64,000 nt of DNA from Poecilobothrus nobilitatus (Eukaryota; Arthropoda; Insecta; Diptera; Dolichopodidae). Numbering within the stretch: the first letter of the stretch is position 1; the number at the start of each line of letters is the position of its first letter. This document shows, piece by piece, positions 33,601 through 44,986 of this stretch. The notes beneath the pieces are model-generated. The model was not told where the DNA came from. It was given only the letters and a program-made list of their open reading frames with translations, and did no database searches. A program made the translations under genes and the position numbers. The stretch lies in the NCBI GenBank assembly GCA_947095535.1, contig OX352772.1, positions 118,321,997 to 118,385,996 on the forward strand, in the 5' to 3' direction.

Positions 33601-34377
33601 AGGAAGAAATAAAATTAGAATGCGATAAAGTAGTTAATAATCCTGGCTTAAGATTTTTTGCTAAGATTATTTTAAACTCATTCTGGGGGAAAATTTGGAC
33701 AAAGAGAAAATCAACAACAAACCAGCATAATAAATCAACTTTTTAAACTTTATGAGTTAATAACAAACCCTTCTGTAGAAGTATGTCACATATTTCCAGT
33801 AAATGAAGAAAACATAGTGATTAGCTGGAAATATAAAGAAGAAGCAGTAACTTCTTTATCTACTGTCAACGTAAGTATCGCTGCTTATACAACAACACAT
33901 GCTCGTCTTCAACTTTACAGTTATCTAGAGAAGTTGGATAGTAGAGTATTATATTATGACACCGATGCAGTGTTGTATATTAGCCGAGAAGGAGAATATG
34001 AACCAGAAATAGGTGAATTTATAGGCGACCTGACTGATGAATTAGAATGTTATTGTATAGGAAGTTATATTACAGAATTTGTAAGTGGTGGTCCCAAGAA
34101 CTACGCTTATAAAATTTACTGTACAAAAGATAATACAGAAAAAATTGTTTGTAAAGTTAAAGGATTCTCTCTTAGTTATGAAGCTTCTCTAAAAATTAAT
34201 TTTAATAGCATAAAAGCAACAGTTTTAAATTCATTGAATAGTGCAGACACATACGTCATTTCAGAAAATATTCGTCGAAATAAAAATCATGATGTACTTA
34301 CGATTCCCGAAATAAAAAAATATCAACCAAAATCGGAAAAACGAAAATTTAATGAAGATGGTAGTTCTTTACCGTAA
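30631..34377 (+). pseudogene. Protein-primed family B DNA polymerase, lineage 2 Polinton
   Basis: Regions in order: an N-terminal domain (open frame extends back to ~30520, first ATG 30631); a Cys/His zinc-rich block (CEECHIPY to GHTC-type spacing, ~31440-31780); exonuclease ExoI FYDIETR (31805-31825) and YCKNDVEIL (~32420); polymerase motif A DVCSLYPYVC (~33097-33126); motif B AKIILNSFWGK; motif C YYDTDAV (~33955-33972). The order is that of protein-primed PolB of Polintons/adintoviruses, which copies the linear genome from a terminal protein. A 65-base GT-AG interval at 30893-30957 looks like an intron. Damage: TAA 31479-31481, TAG 31799-31801, frameshifts at ~31520, ~33165-33250 and ~33700, TAA 34375-34377. 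All catalytic Asp residues of motifs A and C remain. Confidence 0.85.
30893..30957 (+). other. Probable spliceosomal intron in polB
   Basis: A 65-base interval begins GTAGTT and ends TTTATGTCAATAG. It contains stops in the coding frame, and removing it restores the frame exactly between a Glu codon and the downstream block starting LSTDTFCLTVT. Length, T-rich 3' end and borders are typical of short insect introns. Confidence 0.65.
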
Positions 34378-35618
34378 GGATATAACAGAAAAAAGCAAAT
34401 GTTGATAAGTAAATCAAAATAGTATTCATTCAAATTTGAACATTTTTATTTGTATTGTAAAAATATTTGTTTGTATATTAATTTAAAATTTTTAAGAATG
34501 TAATAAAGATTTAAGCAAAAAAATTCTACATGTAAAAGTAGACATTATTTACATACATATTATACAGTTCTATACTTTCGATTTCTTTTGTGATCATTAC
34601 ATTTTTCAGAATCTTAATAAATTATTAATTATTATCTTGTTATTACTAGAATATTGTAATTTTTATTACTAGAATATTGTAAAAGGAACTATACTATCAT
34701 AGAAACATTCAACTTTTACATTATATTCTTTTTATATCAATTTCTTGCTTTGACTAGATAACTAGTGATTTGTATACTCGTATATTAATTTAACAATAAC
34801 AAAAACAAGTCTTAAATTTTTTTTTTAGTTTAAAACTAGAAATTTTTGAATTATTTTTTATTCCATACAAAAACAAAAAAACAAAAAACATAAATGCATA
34901 TCAAGAGTAAAGAGTATATCTTTAGTTTAATCAGTTCCATATTTTTGATTTGCTGTTTGTTTTCTTTTTATTCATATTTTCTGAACATTCTTAATTAAAA
35001 AATAAAAAAAATGTCTTACACGACATGCAGTCAGCTAATTAATGACTTTTGTTTTCTCTTTTCTTCTATAAATTCTTCTATCCAGAAGAGACCATATTTT
35101 TATGTAAAAACACAAAAACAAAACAAAAAAAAAAGCAAAAACAGGATTACACTTTTTCTTTTCAATTTTAAAGATGCGCTGTAGATTTAAAAATAAAAAA
35201 TTTTTTTCTGTTTTTTATTTTCATATGAGAAATATTCTTATTACTTTTATATGTGCGCCTAGTATTTAAAATTCAGTTATACAATTTTGTATATTAAGGG
35301 CCGGCCCTACTTTAAATTGTTTAACACTTGACTTCCTACTATAAAACCATTTGGAACTTATAAGTTAACAACCCACACATACAACTGAACTTAAAACGTA
35401 AACCAAAACGATCAAAACAAGTTCTTGAACTACTAACCAAGCGTGACCTACATTAAACTACAAAATGTAGGTCAACATGTCGTGCGATATGGGTCAAATT
35501 TTTTTCCCATCCCAAAGTGCTGGGTTACCTACTTTTTTTTTTATTATGTTGAATTAACCTTGAAAATCTATAAAAGCGGAATGCATTTCTGAAATACCTC
35601 ATTATTTCAATTAAAAAT
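34378..35618. other. AT-rich spacer between polB and penton genes
   Basis: No gene is seen on either strand. It contains A/T runs, and at 35243-35295 the inverted copy of the 16604-16655 promoter-like module. Just before the penton start is a TATA box, CTATAAAAGCGG at ~35568-35579, 40 bases ahead of the ATG. The ~1.2-kb length is unusual for these compact elements and may reflect lost genes. Confidence 0.5.
35243..35295 (-). promoter_or_regulatory. Inverted copy of promoter-like TATA module
   Basis: On the minus strand this reads TAGGCGCACATATAAAAGTA, the same ~50-base block as 16604-16655. It points away from the penton gene, with no gene downstream on its own strand for over 800 bases, so the gene it once served is missing. 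Confidence 0.6.
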
Positions 35619-36297
35619 ATGTCAATAACATTAACTTTAAACGGAAACAAATTATTGACAACTAATTATTTTCCTCCTATAGACCTAAAGGGGAAAAAAT
35701 ATACGTGCGGTTTAGTAGATTTTCAAACCTATAATTCTATACCCAATATAGATGAGAAAAATAATAAATTTATTATTGATGATAAACCTATTATAATTCC
35801 AATAGGTTCATATGAAATTGAAGATATTGAAACAATTCTCAGGAAAACCTTAAATATAACTAAAACAGATAAGAAAAATTAATTTTAAGAGCAAATAATA
35901 ATACATTAAAGTGCGAAATTTTGCTGATAAAGAAATTGATTTTCCAAGAGAAGAAACTATTGAAGGATTATTAGGCTTCAGTAAAAAGAAATTATCAGCT
36001 AATAAATGGCATACTTCAGATCCTTTTGTTGATAATAACAAAATAAATATAGTATGAATAGAATGTAATATTATCTCCAGAACGTATATAAATGGAGAGG
36101 AAGCATGCATTTTACATGAATTTTCTATTAGTGTTAGCCCTGGCTACAAAATAATTGAAGTTCCTAAAAGTGTAATGTATCTACCTATAACTGTTGATCA
36201 GATAAGATCTATCACTATTAAATTACTTGATCAGAACGGAAATTTAATTAATTTTCAAGGAGAAGCAATAACACTTAGATTGCATTTAAAAGTTTAA
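35619..36297 (+). pseudogene. Penton-like minor capsid protein, lineage 2
   Basis: ATG 35619, preceded by the TATAAAAGC box. The opening ITLTLNGNKLLTTNYFPPIDL, later GSYEIEDIE, and further IEGLLGFS, EFSISVSPGYKI, and the end ITLRLHLKV are the pattern I know from the protein placed before the capsid gene in insect Polinton/adintovirus-like elements, thought to be the vertex (penton) protein. Damage: a frameshift at ~35870-35885 and an in-frame TGA at 36055-36057. Stop TAA 36295-36297 is one base from the next ATG. It is unlike the lineage-1 pentons in sequence. Confidence 0.65.
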
Positions 36298-36298
36298 A

Positions 36299-36472
36299 AT
36301 GTTAGTGTTTAATCAAAATCAAGATTTTTATACATATTCTCAATGTCGATCTTCGCATTGCAATATATTAAAGTCAGCAGGAGGAGAAGGAACATAACAC
36401 TACAAATCAAGAAAAAAATTACCTGTCGAAAATCAGCAATATCTAAAATTACTTGGATACCAATTAAAATGA
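36299..36472 (+). pseudogene. Small basic protein preceding capsid gene, lineage 2
   Basis: A 57-codon frame from ATG 36299 with a single in-frame TAA at 36395-36397. The Cys-Arg pattern SQCRSSHCNILKSAGGEG is followed by a basic segment and ENQQYLKLLGYQLK. Its terminal TGA overlaps the capsid ATG (ATGA at 36469-36472), a typical compact viral arrangement. Comparable small frames precede this capsid gene in related elements as far as I recall. Role unknown. Confidence 0.55.
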
Positions 36473-37564
36473 ACCTTTTTGGTGAACCTGTTTTTGATGA
36501 AACTATAATTAGTGCTCACTGGCATACATATTGTCCATTCAATATAACCACTACAAACACCAATAGTAATATACGAATAGTAAAACAAAATCAGAATTTA
36601 AATATATTACCTTCAACAAGTTTTATTTATATAGAAGGATATCTATCAAATCACGATAGAGCGACTCTTAAAACTACTAAGCTAGTTAATAATGCTGCAC
36701 CATTTCTATTTGAGAGAATTGGTTATACGCTTAATGGTAAGGAAATTGATTATAATAATAAGGTTGGTATAACTTCAACGCTAAAAAATTATATTTCACT
36801 TAATGAAAACGAAAGCAGTGCTTTATTCAATGCAAGTTGGTCCCCAACCAAAATTGTTTTAATATTATGTTCATTAATATGTTCAAATGCTACTGAGAAA
36901 CCGCATATTACTATTACAAAACTAGGCTGGAGAGTTCAACATGTTAATTTGATGGATGCACCAAAAGACCAATTATATAAAAGTATTGGTAATGGTTCTG
37001 TTATGAAAATGGGTTTTAGAAGTTGCGACTTAAACGAGAATCCATCATTACCGCCAGCAAATCACTTCATTTGGAATGTTAAATCATCTTCACAATTAGA
37101 AAAACCTCGTTTTTTTATTTTCGCTCTACAAACTGATCAACAAAATATCGAAGAAAATCTTTCAAAAGACCCTTCAATATTTAATCATTGTGATGTTTCT
37201 AATTTAAAAGTATATTTAAATTCTCAAGTATATCCGTATGAAGATATGAATTTAGAGTTTTCAAAAAATCGTTATGATTTAGCATATGAAGCATACTCGA
37301 ATTTTCGAAGTACTTACTACAATCATCAAACATCAGAACCTTTAGTTTCAAGGGGTAATTTTAAAGATTCATCTCCAATTTTTATAATTGACACCCGCTA
37401 CCAAAATGAAGATCCTAAAGTGGGTTGATATAAAAATTGAGCTGAAATCTATCAAAAGAATTCCAGAAAAAACTACCGCTTACTGTCTTATTATTCATGA
37501 TCGCTTAGTAGACTTTAAACCGTTAACAGGTGAAGTAAATACAATTATTCAAATTTCTAAATAA
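36469..37564 (+). pseudogene. Major capsid protein, double jelly roll, lineage 2
   Basis: ATG 36469 (MNLFGEPVFDETIIS) is chosen over frames further upstream because the family starts at this block and the ATG overlaps the previous stop. Conserved blocks: TKLVNNAAPFLFERIGYTLN, NASWSPTK, KSSSQLEKPRFFIFALQT, LNSQVYPYEDMNLEF and YCLIIHDRLVDF. This is the second Polinton capsid lineage, unrelated at sequence level to those at 19053 and 50760. One frameshift at ~37425 displaces the last ~45 residues; the rest (~320 residues) is open. The ~365-residue length is complete compared with what I expect. Confidence 0.75.
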
Positions 37565-37650
37565 AAATAAATGAAATGATTTCAATTTATAAAATATATA
37601 ACTTGTATACAAATAAGGTAACACTAATAAACTCTTCTGAAACATAAAAA

Positions 37651-38118
37651 ATGGAATATGTAATAATCGATATACAAGGTTTTCGAGATAATAATAAAAA
37701 ATTCATTTTAAAAGAAATCGCTATTATTTCATCAAATGATGAAATTCAACATTTCATAATAAAACCACCTTATGGTTACCATTATTTAGATACAAAAGCA
37801 AAATATACAAACAAATGACTCACTAAAAATCATCACGGCTTACAATGGTAGGATGGTAAAACAAATTTTTGTGATGTCATCAATTTTATAAAAAATTTTA
37901 TATCTAATCAAACAAAAATTTATGTTGAAGGCGAAGAAAAACTATCTTGGATTATTAACATATTGAAAAATAATAATGTTTTGGATTTGAATAATCGTGA
38001 TTCTACATGTTTAAAAATATTGAAGAATCAACAAATTCATTGTTCTAAAAGATGTTCTTTTAACCATATTGGTGTGTGTGCTTTGGAAAATGTTTACTTG
38101 TTAAAATTGCTGATTTAG
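37651..38118 (+). pseudogene. Putative DEDD-exonuclease-like protein, lineage 2 Polinton
   Basis: 155 codons from ATG 37651 with two in-frame stops (TGA 37816-37818, TAG 37849-37851). The opening VIIDIQGF and LKEIAIIS resemble the first strands of an RNase H-fold/DEDD exonuclease, with Asp in the first strand and Glu in the second, and HIGVCALENV at the end resembles a last helix with His. I recall similar proteins in insect Polinton clusters. The nuclease idea is inference; the second acidic pair cannot be placed with confidence. Confidence 0.45.
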
Positions 38119-38214
38119 GTAATTCAAAAGTATTTAAGAAGAGAAATTATTTGAAACATATTCATTTCACTATTGGCTATCGATAGTTTTAATTAAATAA
38201 TTTAAAAAATTAAT

Positions 38215-38376
38215 ATGGATAAAATACAAAAGGTCTTCAATAAAAATCAGTCTTCCAAAGATTATGAAAGATTAAAGGATACTTCAACGGAATCTACAAA
38301 AAAATGGGGGGAAGAAATGAGAAGTCAATATCATAAAAAGAAAATTAGTGAGCACTATCAAAAACAACCTAAATAG
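38215..38376 (+). CDS. Small charged protein, unknown
   Basis: An intact 53-residue frame, ATG 38215 to TAG 38374-38376. It is rich in Lys, Glu, Ser and Gln (DYERLKDTSTESTKKWGEEM) and probably helical. It lies between the exonuclease-like gene and the opposite-strand OB-like gene of the same element. No similarity is recognised. The intact frame in an otherwise damaged region could be chance because it is so short. Confidence 0.35.
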   Translation: MDKIQKVFNKNQSSKDYERLKDTSTESTKKWGEEMRSQYHKKKISEHYQKQPK

Positions 38377-38492
38377 CTGAAATAAAATAAATAAAAATAT
38401 AAAATTGTTAAAAATAAAAAACTAAATTAAAATTAAATGTTTATCTTTTATTTATTTAAAAAATTTAACATATGTGTATATATATTATATAT

Positions 38493-38834
38493 TTATTCCA
38501 TTTCTATAGAGGAATCATCATCTTCATCATAGAATTCTTCAATTTCTACTCTACTGAATTTAATTTTATGTGTAGGACCACATTCACCTTCATTTATAAC
38601 CACGTAATTTCCATTATCCAATCTCCTCATTCCCTTTTCTGTTAACTTGTTATATCTTATGGGTAGGAATATTTTAAACTTTTTAATCGTTAAGATTATT
38701 CTTTCCCCATATTTAGTAGGAATTTTATTCAAGTTAATAATTTTAAAACTTTTATTTTGTTTCATTTCAGAAACTTTTATAGTTTTAATGATAGAATTAA
38801 ATTTATTATTTATGTCATCAATAAATGTATCCAT
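38493..38834 (-). CDS. OB-fold-like putative ssDNA-binding protein, lineage 2
   Basis: An intact 113-residue frame with ATG 38834, ten bases from the edge of an INE-1-like repeat, so its promoter may be displaced. The core FKIINLNKIPTKYGERIIL..FKIFLPIRY followed by GNYVVINEG and an acidic tail (DEDDDSSIEME) has the strand pattern of an OB fold; acidic C-terminal tails are common in single-stranded-DNA-binding proteins. Related proteins in the window are at 23421-23879 and 54481-54843. The role in replication with PolB is inferred. Confidence 0.55.
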   Translation of the reverse strand: MDTFIDDINNKFNSIIKTIKVSEMKQNKSFKIINLNKIPTKYGERIILTIKKFKIFLPIRYNKLTEKGMRRLDNGNYVVINEGECGPTHKIKFSRVEIEEFYDEDDDSSIEME

Positions 38835-38844
38835 TTTTTATTTT

Positions 38845-40197
38845 TATACTCATACGATAGGATCGGGTATAATAAAATTACTCCTCCGTTTGTAACACCT
38901 CGAAATAAGCGAGCTAGATATACCTTCAAAGGTATGGATCGGATCAGAAAAAATTTTAAGACGATTGAGCCATGTCCGTCCGTCCGTCCGTCAGCACGCT
39001 AACTCAAAAACTAAGAAAGCTAGAATCTTGAAATTTACACAAAATATTCTGGGAGTAATTTGTAGGTTCCCAATTTTTTTTGGTTGAGTTTGGACCAAAA
39101 CTTAGAGTAGCTCTCGAACACCTAACTTTTAGTTCCCCACATTTTTTTTGAAATATAGCTATGAAATTTTAACCGCTGATAGATCTGACAAAAATATTAA
39201 TTTTATTTTTAATAACTTTTTTTTCTAGCTCCACCCGTTACGGAGCTACAGCTCCCCAAACGTTCAAAAAAGCTCTATATTTAAATTGTTATAGCACAAG
39301 TTGTATTTTGAAAAAGCCAAACGATTATTACTTTTATTAGCTTTAAAAGTACATATACAATAAATATATATTTGTGGCATACGGTGTCTTAATTTACCGT
39401 TATGCGAAACTCAAATTTTGCAAAATCCTTTAACCCTTCTATCTTCTAAACGGTTTAAGTTGCAAACTTGAAATTTTGACAGAAGTTAGATCTTTGAAAA
39501 TAAGTATGAGTCATTTTTGCAAATTTTCTAACAAATTTCTTTATCGAATCTTTTGCATTTTGTTTTACTCGATAATTTGAAATTGTTGAGGATATAATGC
39601 GTAGTACAAAAAAATGTAAATGAATAAACAACATAACGGTTGCTTGAAGAAGAATTTTTATTTGTATGATATTGATATATATACATACTTATATAATATC
39701 ATGTTTATTTACATATCGGATATGTCACTAGTGAATGAATGATAAGAGTATAGATGTATATTATATAGCGCCGTATTTACATACATATATCATATACGTA
39801 TTTTATTGTACTTATAAGAAATTATTCTGTCAATGGAATATTTAAATATAATATAATATAATATTTAAAATTATATTTACTATTTTGTACTAAGTAAATT
39901 TAATATACATTTACCGCTTAGTATAAAATGGTACTATAGAATATTTAAAAAAGTTTTGGATTGATAATCGTTATGTGGAAGGTTAGAATCTGCTTTTGAA
40001 GAATGTACATATAAACATATAGTTTGAATATATGTACAACCCATAGTTCTAGAAATTATAAAATTCACCCAAATTATTTTAAAATACTAAAATATTAAAA
40101 AAATATTATTGTAAGCAGAGTGACAGGCTGTGAACACACTAACGGTTCGCATGGGTATCTAAGAGTTGACAAAGGCAACTGTATTCTTCCTCGTTTT
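38845..40197 (-). mobile_element. INE-1/DINE-1-like repeat, copy 5 (inverted, internal deletion)
   Basis: Minus-strand copy. The terminal hairpin (CATACGATAGGATCGGGTAT) is at ~38851-38871, the GACG short repeat is read as CCGTCCGTCC at ~38976-38992, and the 5' end TTCTTCCTCGTTT is at ~40186-40197. About 200 bases around 39510, including the CAGCTCCTAAACGGGG block, are missing compared with copy 4. Confidence 0.85.
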
Positions 40198-40802
40198 TAA
40201 TTTTTTAAATTTTATATTTAAATTTAAAAGTCAAGTTCGGTTGGCTGTTGAATTAGAACTAAATAAAGAAATTAAGTTATAGGTATTATTTTAATTAGAA
40301 TAACTGAATTTAAATAGAAGAATGTATGTGGTTTTATAGTATGCTAATATTTTAATGAAAATTTAAAGCAATTGCTAGAATTGTGAATTCATTGCAAAAA
40401 AATATATATTTTGAATTTGTTTATGAAGATTATAAAATTTAAATTAACTAGAAAGTTTTTTTTCATACCACTATTGTTTGCAAGTTCATGTTAAAACCTA
40501 AGTTTATTATAGAATGTTTGCGGTTAAACAATTTTTATCAAATAATTATGTTTACAGTTATATATAAATATATATTATATTTACAGTTATGTATAATTGA
40601 AAATTTCTCAAAGGCTAATTATTGTAAAGTATTTTAATATTTGAAATCTTTATTCAAAACTTTTTAATTTAAATTGTTTTATCATAGCTACTAATTTATT
40701 ATGAGCATGCTTCAGTTAGAATTTAGAAAATTTTTTTAAATTTGTGTTTGATAGTCTTATATTTTAAATTTTAAATTTTTTTTTTTGAGCAATATTGAAA
40801 TT
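40198..40802. other. AT-rich stretch before the Cys-rich gene
   Basis: No gene is supported. It consists of long A/T runs and repeated TTATATATAA-like scraps. A weak TATA (ATATAAATATATATTAT, ~40563) is too far upstream to assign to the next gene. Confidence 0.4.
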
Positions 40803-41234
40803 ATGAAAATGGGACATTCATGTTATGGATTTCCTTGCAACTATCAAATACTAGAGTGCTCACAATTTGGAAAACCGTGTTGTGTGGTTTATAGATTCTT
40901 CGATTTGAGAGTATCTATATTTAATTGCAGCTATGAATTTTCGGAAGCTTGCATCTTAAATCCGCAAGAAATGGTGTTTTGTTTTCATTGTTTTTTACGT
41001 AAAAACGAAGAAGCGCAACGTCACAACAACAAATCTTGCGCTGGAAGTTTTAAGTTGCTGTATCATACTGCCGGCTTTGATTCTGTAGATGAAGCCAAAG
41101 ATTTTATTGAAAAAATGGGACCTCTATGTATAAGTTGCGGTGTAACAAAAAATTACTGCAAAATCTTGCTAACAAATGAATTTGAAGAAAAAGCTGCAGA
41201 AATCAGAAACTGTTTGAAGCGAAGTTTTTGTTAA
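40803..41234 (+). CDS. Intact Cys/His-rich protein of unknown function
   Basis: 143 residues from ATG 40803 (MKMGHSCYGFPC); a TTG further upstream in frame is ignored. It has 15 or more Cys residues arranged in pairs (CFHCFL...HNNKSCAG, CISCGVTKNYCK) suggesting one or two zinc-binding knuckles. It ends in a helical charged tail. I do not recognise the family. It is one of few undamaged genes here and lies between an INE-1-like repeat and a broken Polinton polB, so it may be either a Polinton accessory gene or an unrelated host or viral gene. Confidence 0.55.
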   Translation: MKMGHSCYGFPCNYQILECSQFGKPCCVVYRFFDLRVSIFNCSYEFSEACILNPQEMVFCFHCFLRKNEEAQRHNNKSCAGSFKLLYHTAGFDSVDEAKDFIEKMGPLCISCGVTKNYCKILLTNEFEEKAAEIRNCLKRSFC

Positions 41235-41666
41235 ATAAATGTACTTTTTTTATTGGATATAAATAAAAAATAATGATATACTTAATAATATTGTTCTTTT
41301 TATTCAATTAATTTCAAACTTAACTTAACATTTTCATATACAAAAAAATTAAAATAGAAATTTTTTAGATACTTATATTAATTAACATTATAACTATAAT
41401 ATATGTAAAGCCCGCAAATTAATTTAATATATTATTTTTTTAATTTAATTAATAAATTTACATTACATGAGAATCGAGAGTAATTAATTTTGAAAAGATT
41501 TAAAATTAATATATTATATTACAATTTAATTGACTACCATTACATTATTTTTATATAAATATTATATCTTATAATTTTTATATTTATTTTTTAATTATAA
41601 ATTATCAATAAAACTCACTGACTGCGATTATATGTATGTATGAGATATTTTTTTAAATTTTTTATT
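41235..41666. other. AT-rich stretch downstream of polB copy B
   Basis: No gene or clear repeat is seen. It consists almost wholly of A and T with ATATTAT runs. It could contain the decayed terminal repeat of the Polinton whose polB follows, but I cannot match it to another terminus in the window. Confidence 0.35.
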
Positions 41667-44600
41667 TCATTCTTTTATAGAATAATGATTCCAATGTAAA
41701 GTACTAATTCCATCATTTAATATAAATCTCTTATCGTCTAGATAACTCAATGATATCTTATTTAAATTTTGTGTGTATATAGTATGATTCTTACTTCTAA
41801 AAGTTAACATATTTTTTATTAAAATTTCTTTTCTATATAAACAGTTTCTACAATCATCGATAGTGAAATCTTTAACAATACATTTCTTAACACCTTTAGC
41901 TTTATTTATTTTTTTATTTTCAATATCAATTGAATACATCTTAGATCTTAATCCTATAAATTCTTTAATGATTCGTTCATTACACTCATCCTTCATCATA
42001 CCAAGTACCCTTTTATTTTTTGTAGGAATATTATAAGGATTATCAATAGAATATTCTGAAGTATCATAGAAATTTTGTATGTCAGGTAATATATCCGTAT
42101 AACAATTTTTTGTTTTTATAGTATAAATGAAAGAGTCTGTATCCATATAATTTAGAGAAATATTATCATTATATTTTGGGTTGATATAGCTATAATGAAA
42201 ATCATACATTTTTAACTTAGATAATTAAAAAAACCGTAAAACCTGCATATAATGGTTTATTATAATATATGCTTACTCTACTTATTTGAATAGCAACCAT
42301 ATTCTTTGTAAAATGTGTTAAACTATGAAAATTTGATCTTGAAGTTAATGCACGCACTCCTAAACATCTACCTTGACTTCCCAAGAATTTACAATTTTAA
42401 CATTTACTCTCTTATCAACATTTTCCATTGTTTAATCAATAAATTTTTTTAACCAACATGATTGTTTAAACATTAAAACTCTATGAATTTTTTTTAGTTT
42501 TAATCCGTTTTTTAAGCATTGCTTTAAATTTCTATAGTGAATAATATAATTATTCTTATCCTCTACATCTGTAATTAATTTTGGAATCTTTATTTTAGAT
42601 GTTTTTTTATTTTCTGCACAAAATGGTAAATTGCTATGTTCATCATGTATTGAAATAGGATATTCCAAATCTACTTCCAAAACATACCCTATTTCCGAAT
42701 CATTAGCAATATTTAATACATCAATTTCAGTATTTTCACTCCATTCAAAATTTGAATGAGGTAAGTACTGAGACTGAGCTTATTTACATCAAGATATAGA
42801 CTGAGAGATTATTTACATCAAGATATACTATATATGATGATGGTTCTAACTCTTTAAAATTAATCATATACTTATTATTAGCAACTGAGTGTCTTAATGA
42901 ACACTGTGTTAAACCTCCTCTAATACCATTTTTAAAAAAATTATACATACTAATGTCTGTTAATAATTCAAGCTCAACTCGTGTTTTTTTTAACATAGCA
43001 TCCCGTGCTAATCCTGGAAATGTAAAGTATTGGCAGGGATCTAAAGAATATATCTGTTTGCAAATTTTTCGAAAATTTTGAAATATATCTGTTAATAAGA
43101 GTACATCAGATTTTAAATAAGTTTCTAAATAATCTTTCAAACTTTTACATTTAAATTTTTCCCACACATTTTTGGCGTGAAGATAATCTGATTCTGAGCA
43201 AATACTATTTGTAAATTTATTATTAAAGCATTCTTGTACAGGTAATTCTATTTCATTTAATTTTTCCCATGAATCTAAATATTCGTAAGGAAAAATTCCT
43301 TTCCGTCTAATAAGACTAAACATATCATTCGAGGGAAACATTTTTCTAGTATTTATTAATTCTACATCTTCTATATTAGATTCTAGCGATTCTAAACTTG
43401 ATGATAAAAATCTCAATTCAAACGACATTTCATTTTCAATTTCGATCCACTTGGATAATGAAATGTAATGTTCTTTATTAGATGGAATAACTTGAATTTT
43501 CCCGCGATAGTCATTTAATACTTTGATAAATAAATGACAATCATATCCTGAAAAATTATGCAAGAAAATTGGAATAAAATTTGGAATAGAATAATTCAAA
43601 TTACAAATAGAGTGTGCTGGACCTCGATACTTGCCAGTTAAATGACAATGACCAATTACCCTATCTTAATCTAATTTTTGTTTACAAATGTGACAAATTT
43701 TACAATCTAGCTGTGTTTTTAATTCTAAAGACGTTAATGGTTTCATCTTGATTTTATTTCTAATATACTTACATACTAAAGTGGTAGTATCCTTTATTAT
43801 CATTGCATATCTTTGTATGCATTCTAAATATATCTAATGTATCATCAAAAGAACATTTTATATAATACGCGGAAGAACAGGGCACATGTTCTTGAATGTC
43901 TGTTGTTGATGATGATTTCAGATCTAGCAAACAAGTATCTATACTTTTAAGTATGCATTCGAAATCTTCAAAAACAGTAAATGCAAGATCAATCTTTTTA
44001 TCAAAATTTTTAAATTTTAATATTTTATTTTTAGCTGATGGCATTGTTGTAACAATTTTGTTGCACTCGTTCTCATGTTGTTTTAAAGATGTTTCACTAT
44101 AGAAATTCAATAAGCAATAGTTACACAAATAAATGCGTAACTATTGCTTATTGAAAATAAACTCTATTTTCAGTATTTTGGGAATTGATTACCTAGAAAT
44201 ATGTTTAAACCAAACATAGTGACTTTTTTCTTCATTTTGAATTATTAAAAGATTTATATGAATATGTTTCTGCTTCATTGTAGAATAATATGGTACTACT
44301 ATTTGGAAAAAATCACTATCACGTGTTTCGACTCTTTCAAAACCAAAAACATTCAAGCTTATTGTAGGGTTTAATTCCTCAAATAATTTAACTTTATTAA
44401 CTTTAAGAGGAAACTCCATTCCATCAAAAATCAACTCTACATTATTCTGTAAGACTACTATTTGCAGCTACATCTCGGATTCTATATGTTGAGGTTCTTT
44501 TCAAATCCTTATCCCCATTATGTAGAGATGATATTACACTCCATTTAAAGCAATATTCATCTGAATTTATTACATTAACACAGGCCTTCTTCCGTTTTAT

Positions 44601-44985
44601 AAAATTTGGTAATGGCAAATATTGCGATCCTCGTAGCGGTCTATATAGATTGATATTAATTTCTAAGTGAACTATTCTAATTAGGGCCCAGCCACTATCT
44701 CGTTCTTGAAATTCATCCGTCTTTTTCATGATATGTTGCATCATTTCATCATATATGTTTGTTAGCTGGATTTCATCACTTACAACCCTCATTTTGGTAT
44801 TAAAGGATTTGATTGAAAGAAGTATATTATCTTCATCTCCATCACTAGTTTTTTCAGGTTTTCCTACTTTCATATATTCAGCAAACAACTCCATATTAAA
44901 TTTATACGCACGATGTTTTGTTATCATATTTTTTATTAATTCTATTATTTTATCTTTAAAAGTAGTATGGATATGCCGGTTCTGA
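41667..44985 (-). pseudogene. Protein-primed PolB of a second lineage-1-type Polinton (copy B), truncated
   Basis: Read from 44985 down. Blocks: DSGWALIRIVHLEININ, KKACVNVINSDEYCFKW, ExoI-type DFECIL, FLHNFSGYDCHLF, LKSDVLLLTDIFQNF, motif A YLDVNNLSVY (Ser-Val where others have Tyr-Gly), IIHYRNLKQCLKNGL, then motif C NYMDTDSFIY and the C-terminal domain to 41667. Frameshifts/stops fall at ~44440, 44130-44190, 43600-43770, 42700-42785 and 42430. A deletion at ~42425 removes polymerase motif B. The N-terminal zinc-finger part present in the copy at 56217 is absent: homology stops exactly where the terminal repeat of the next Polinton begins (~44987), so that element was inserted here. Confidence 0.85.
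44108..44153. repeat. Perfect 17-base inverted repeat inside polB copy B
   Basis: CAATAAGCAATAGTTAC (44108-44124) and its exact complement (44137-44153) flank a 12-base spacer. The left arm is normal polB coding sequence (minus strand, CNYCLLN). The right arm is extra, so it looks like a local template-switch duplication that also disrupts the frame. Confidence 0.8.
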
Positions 44986-44986
44986 T

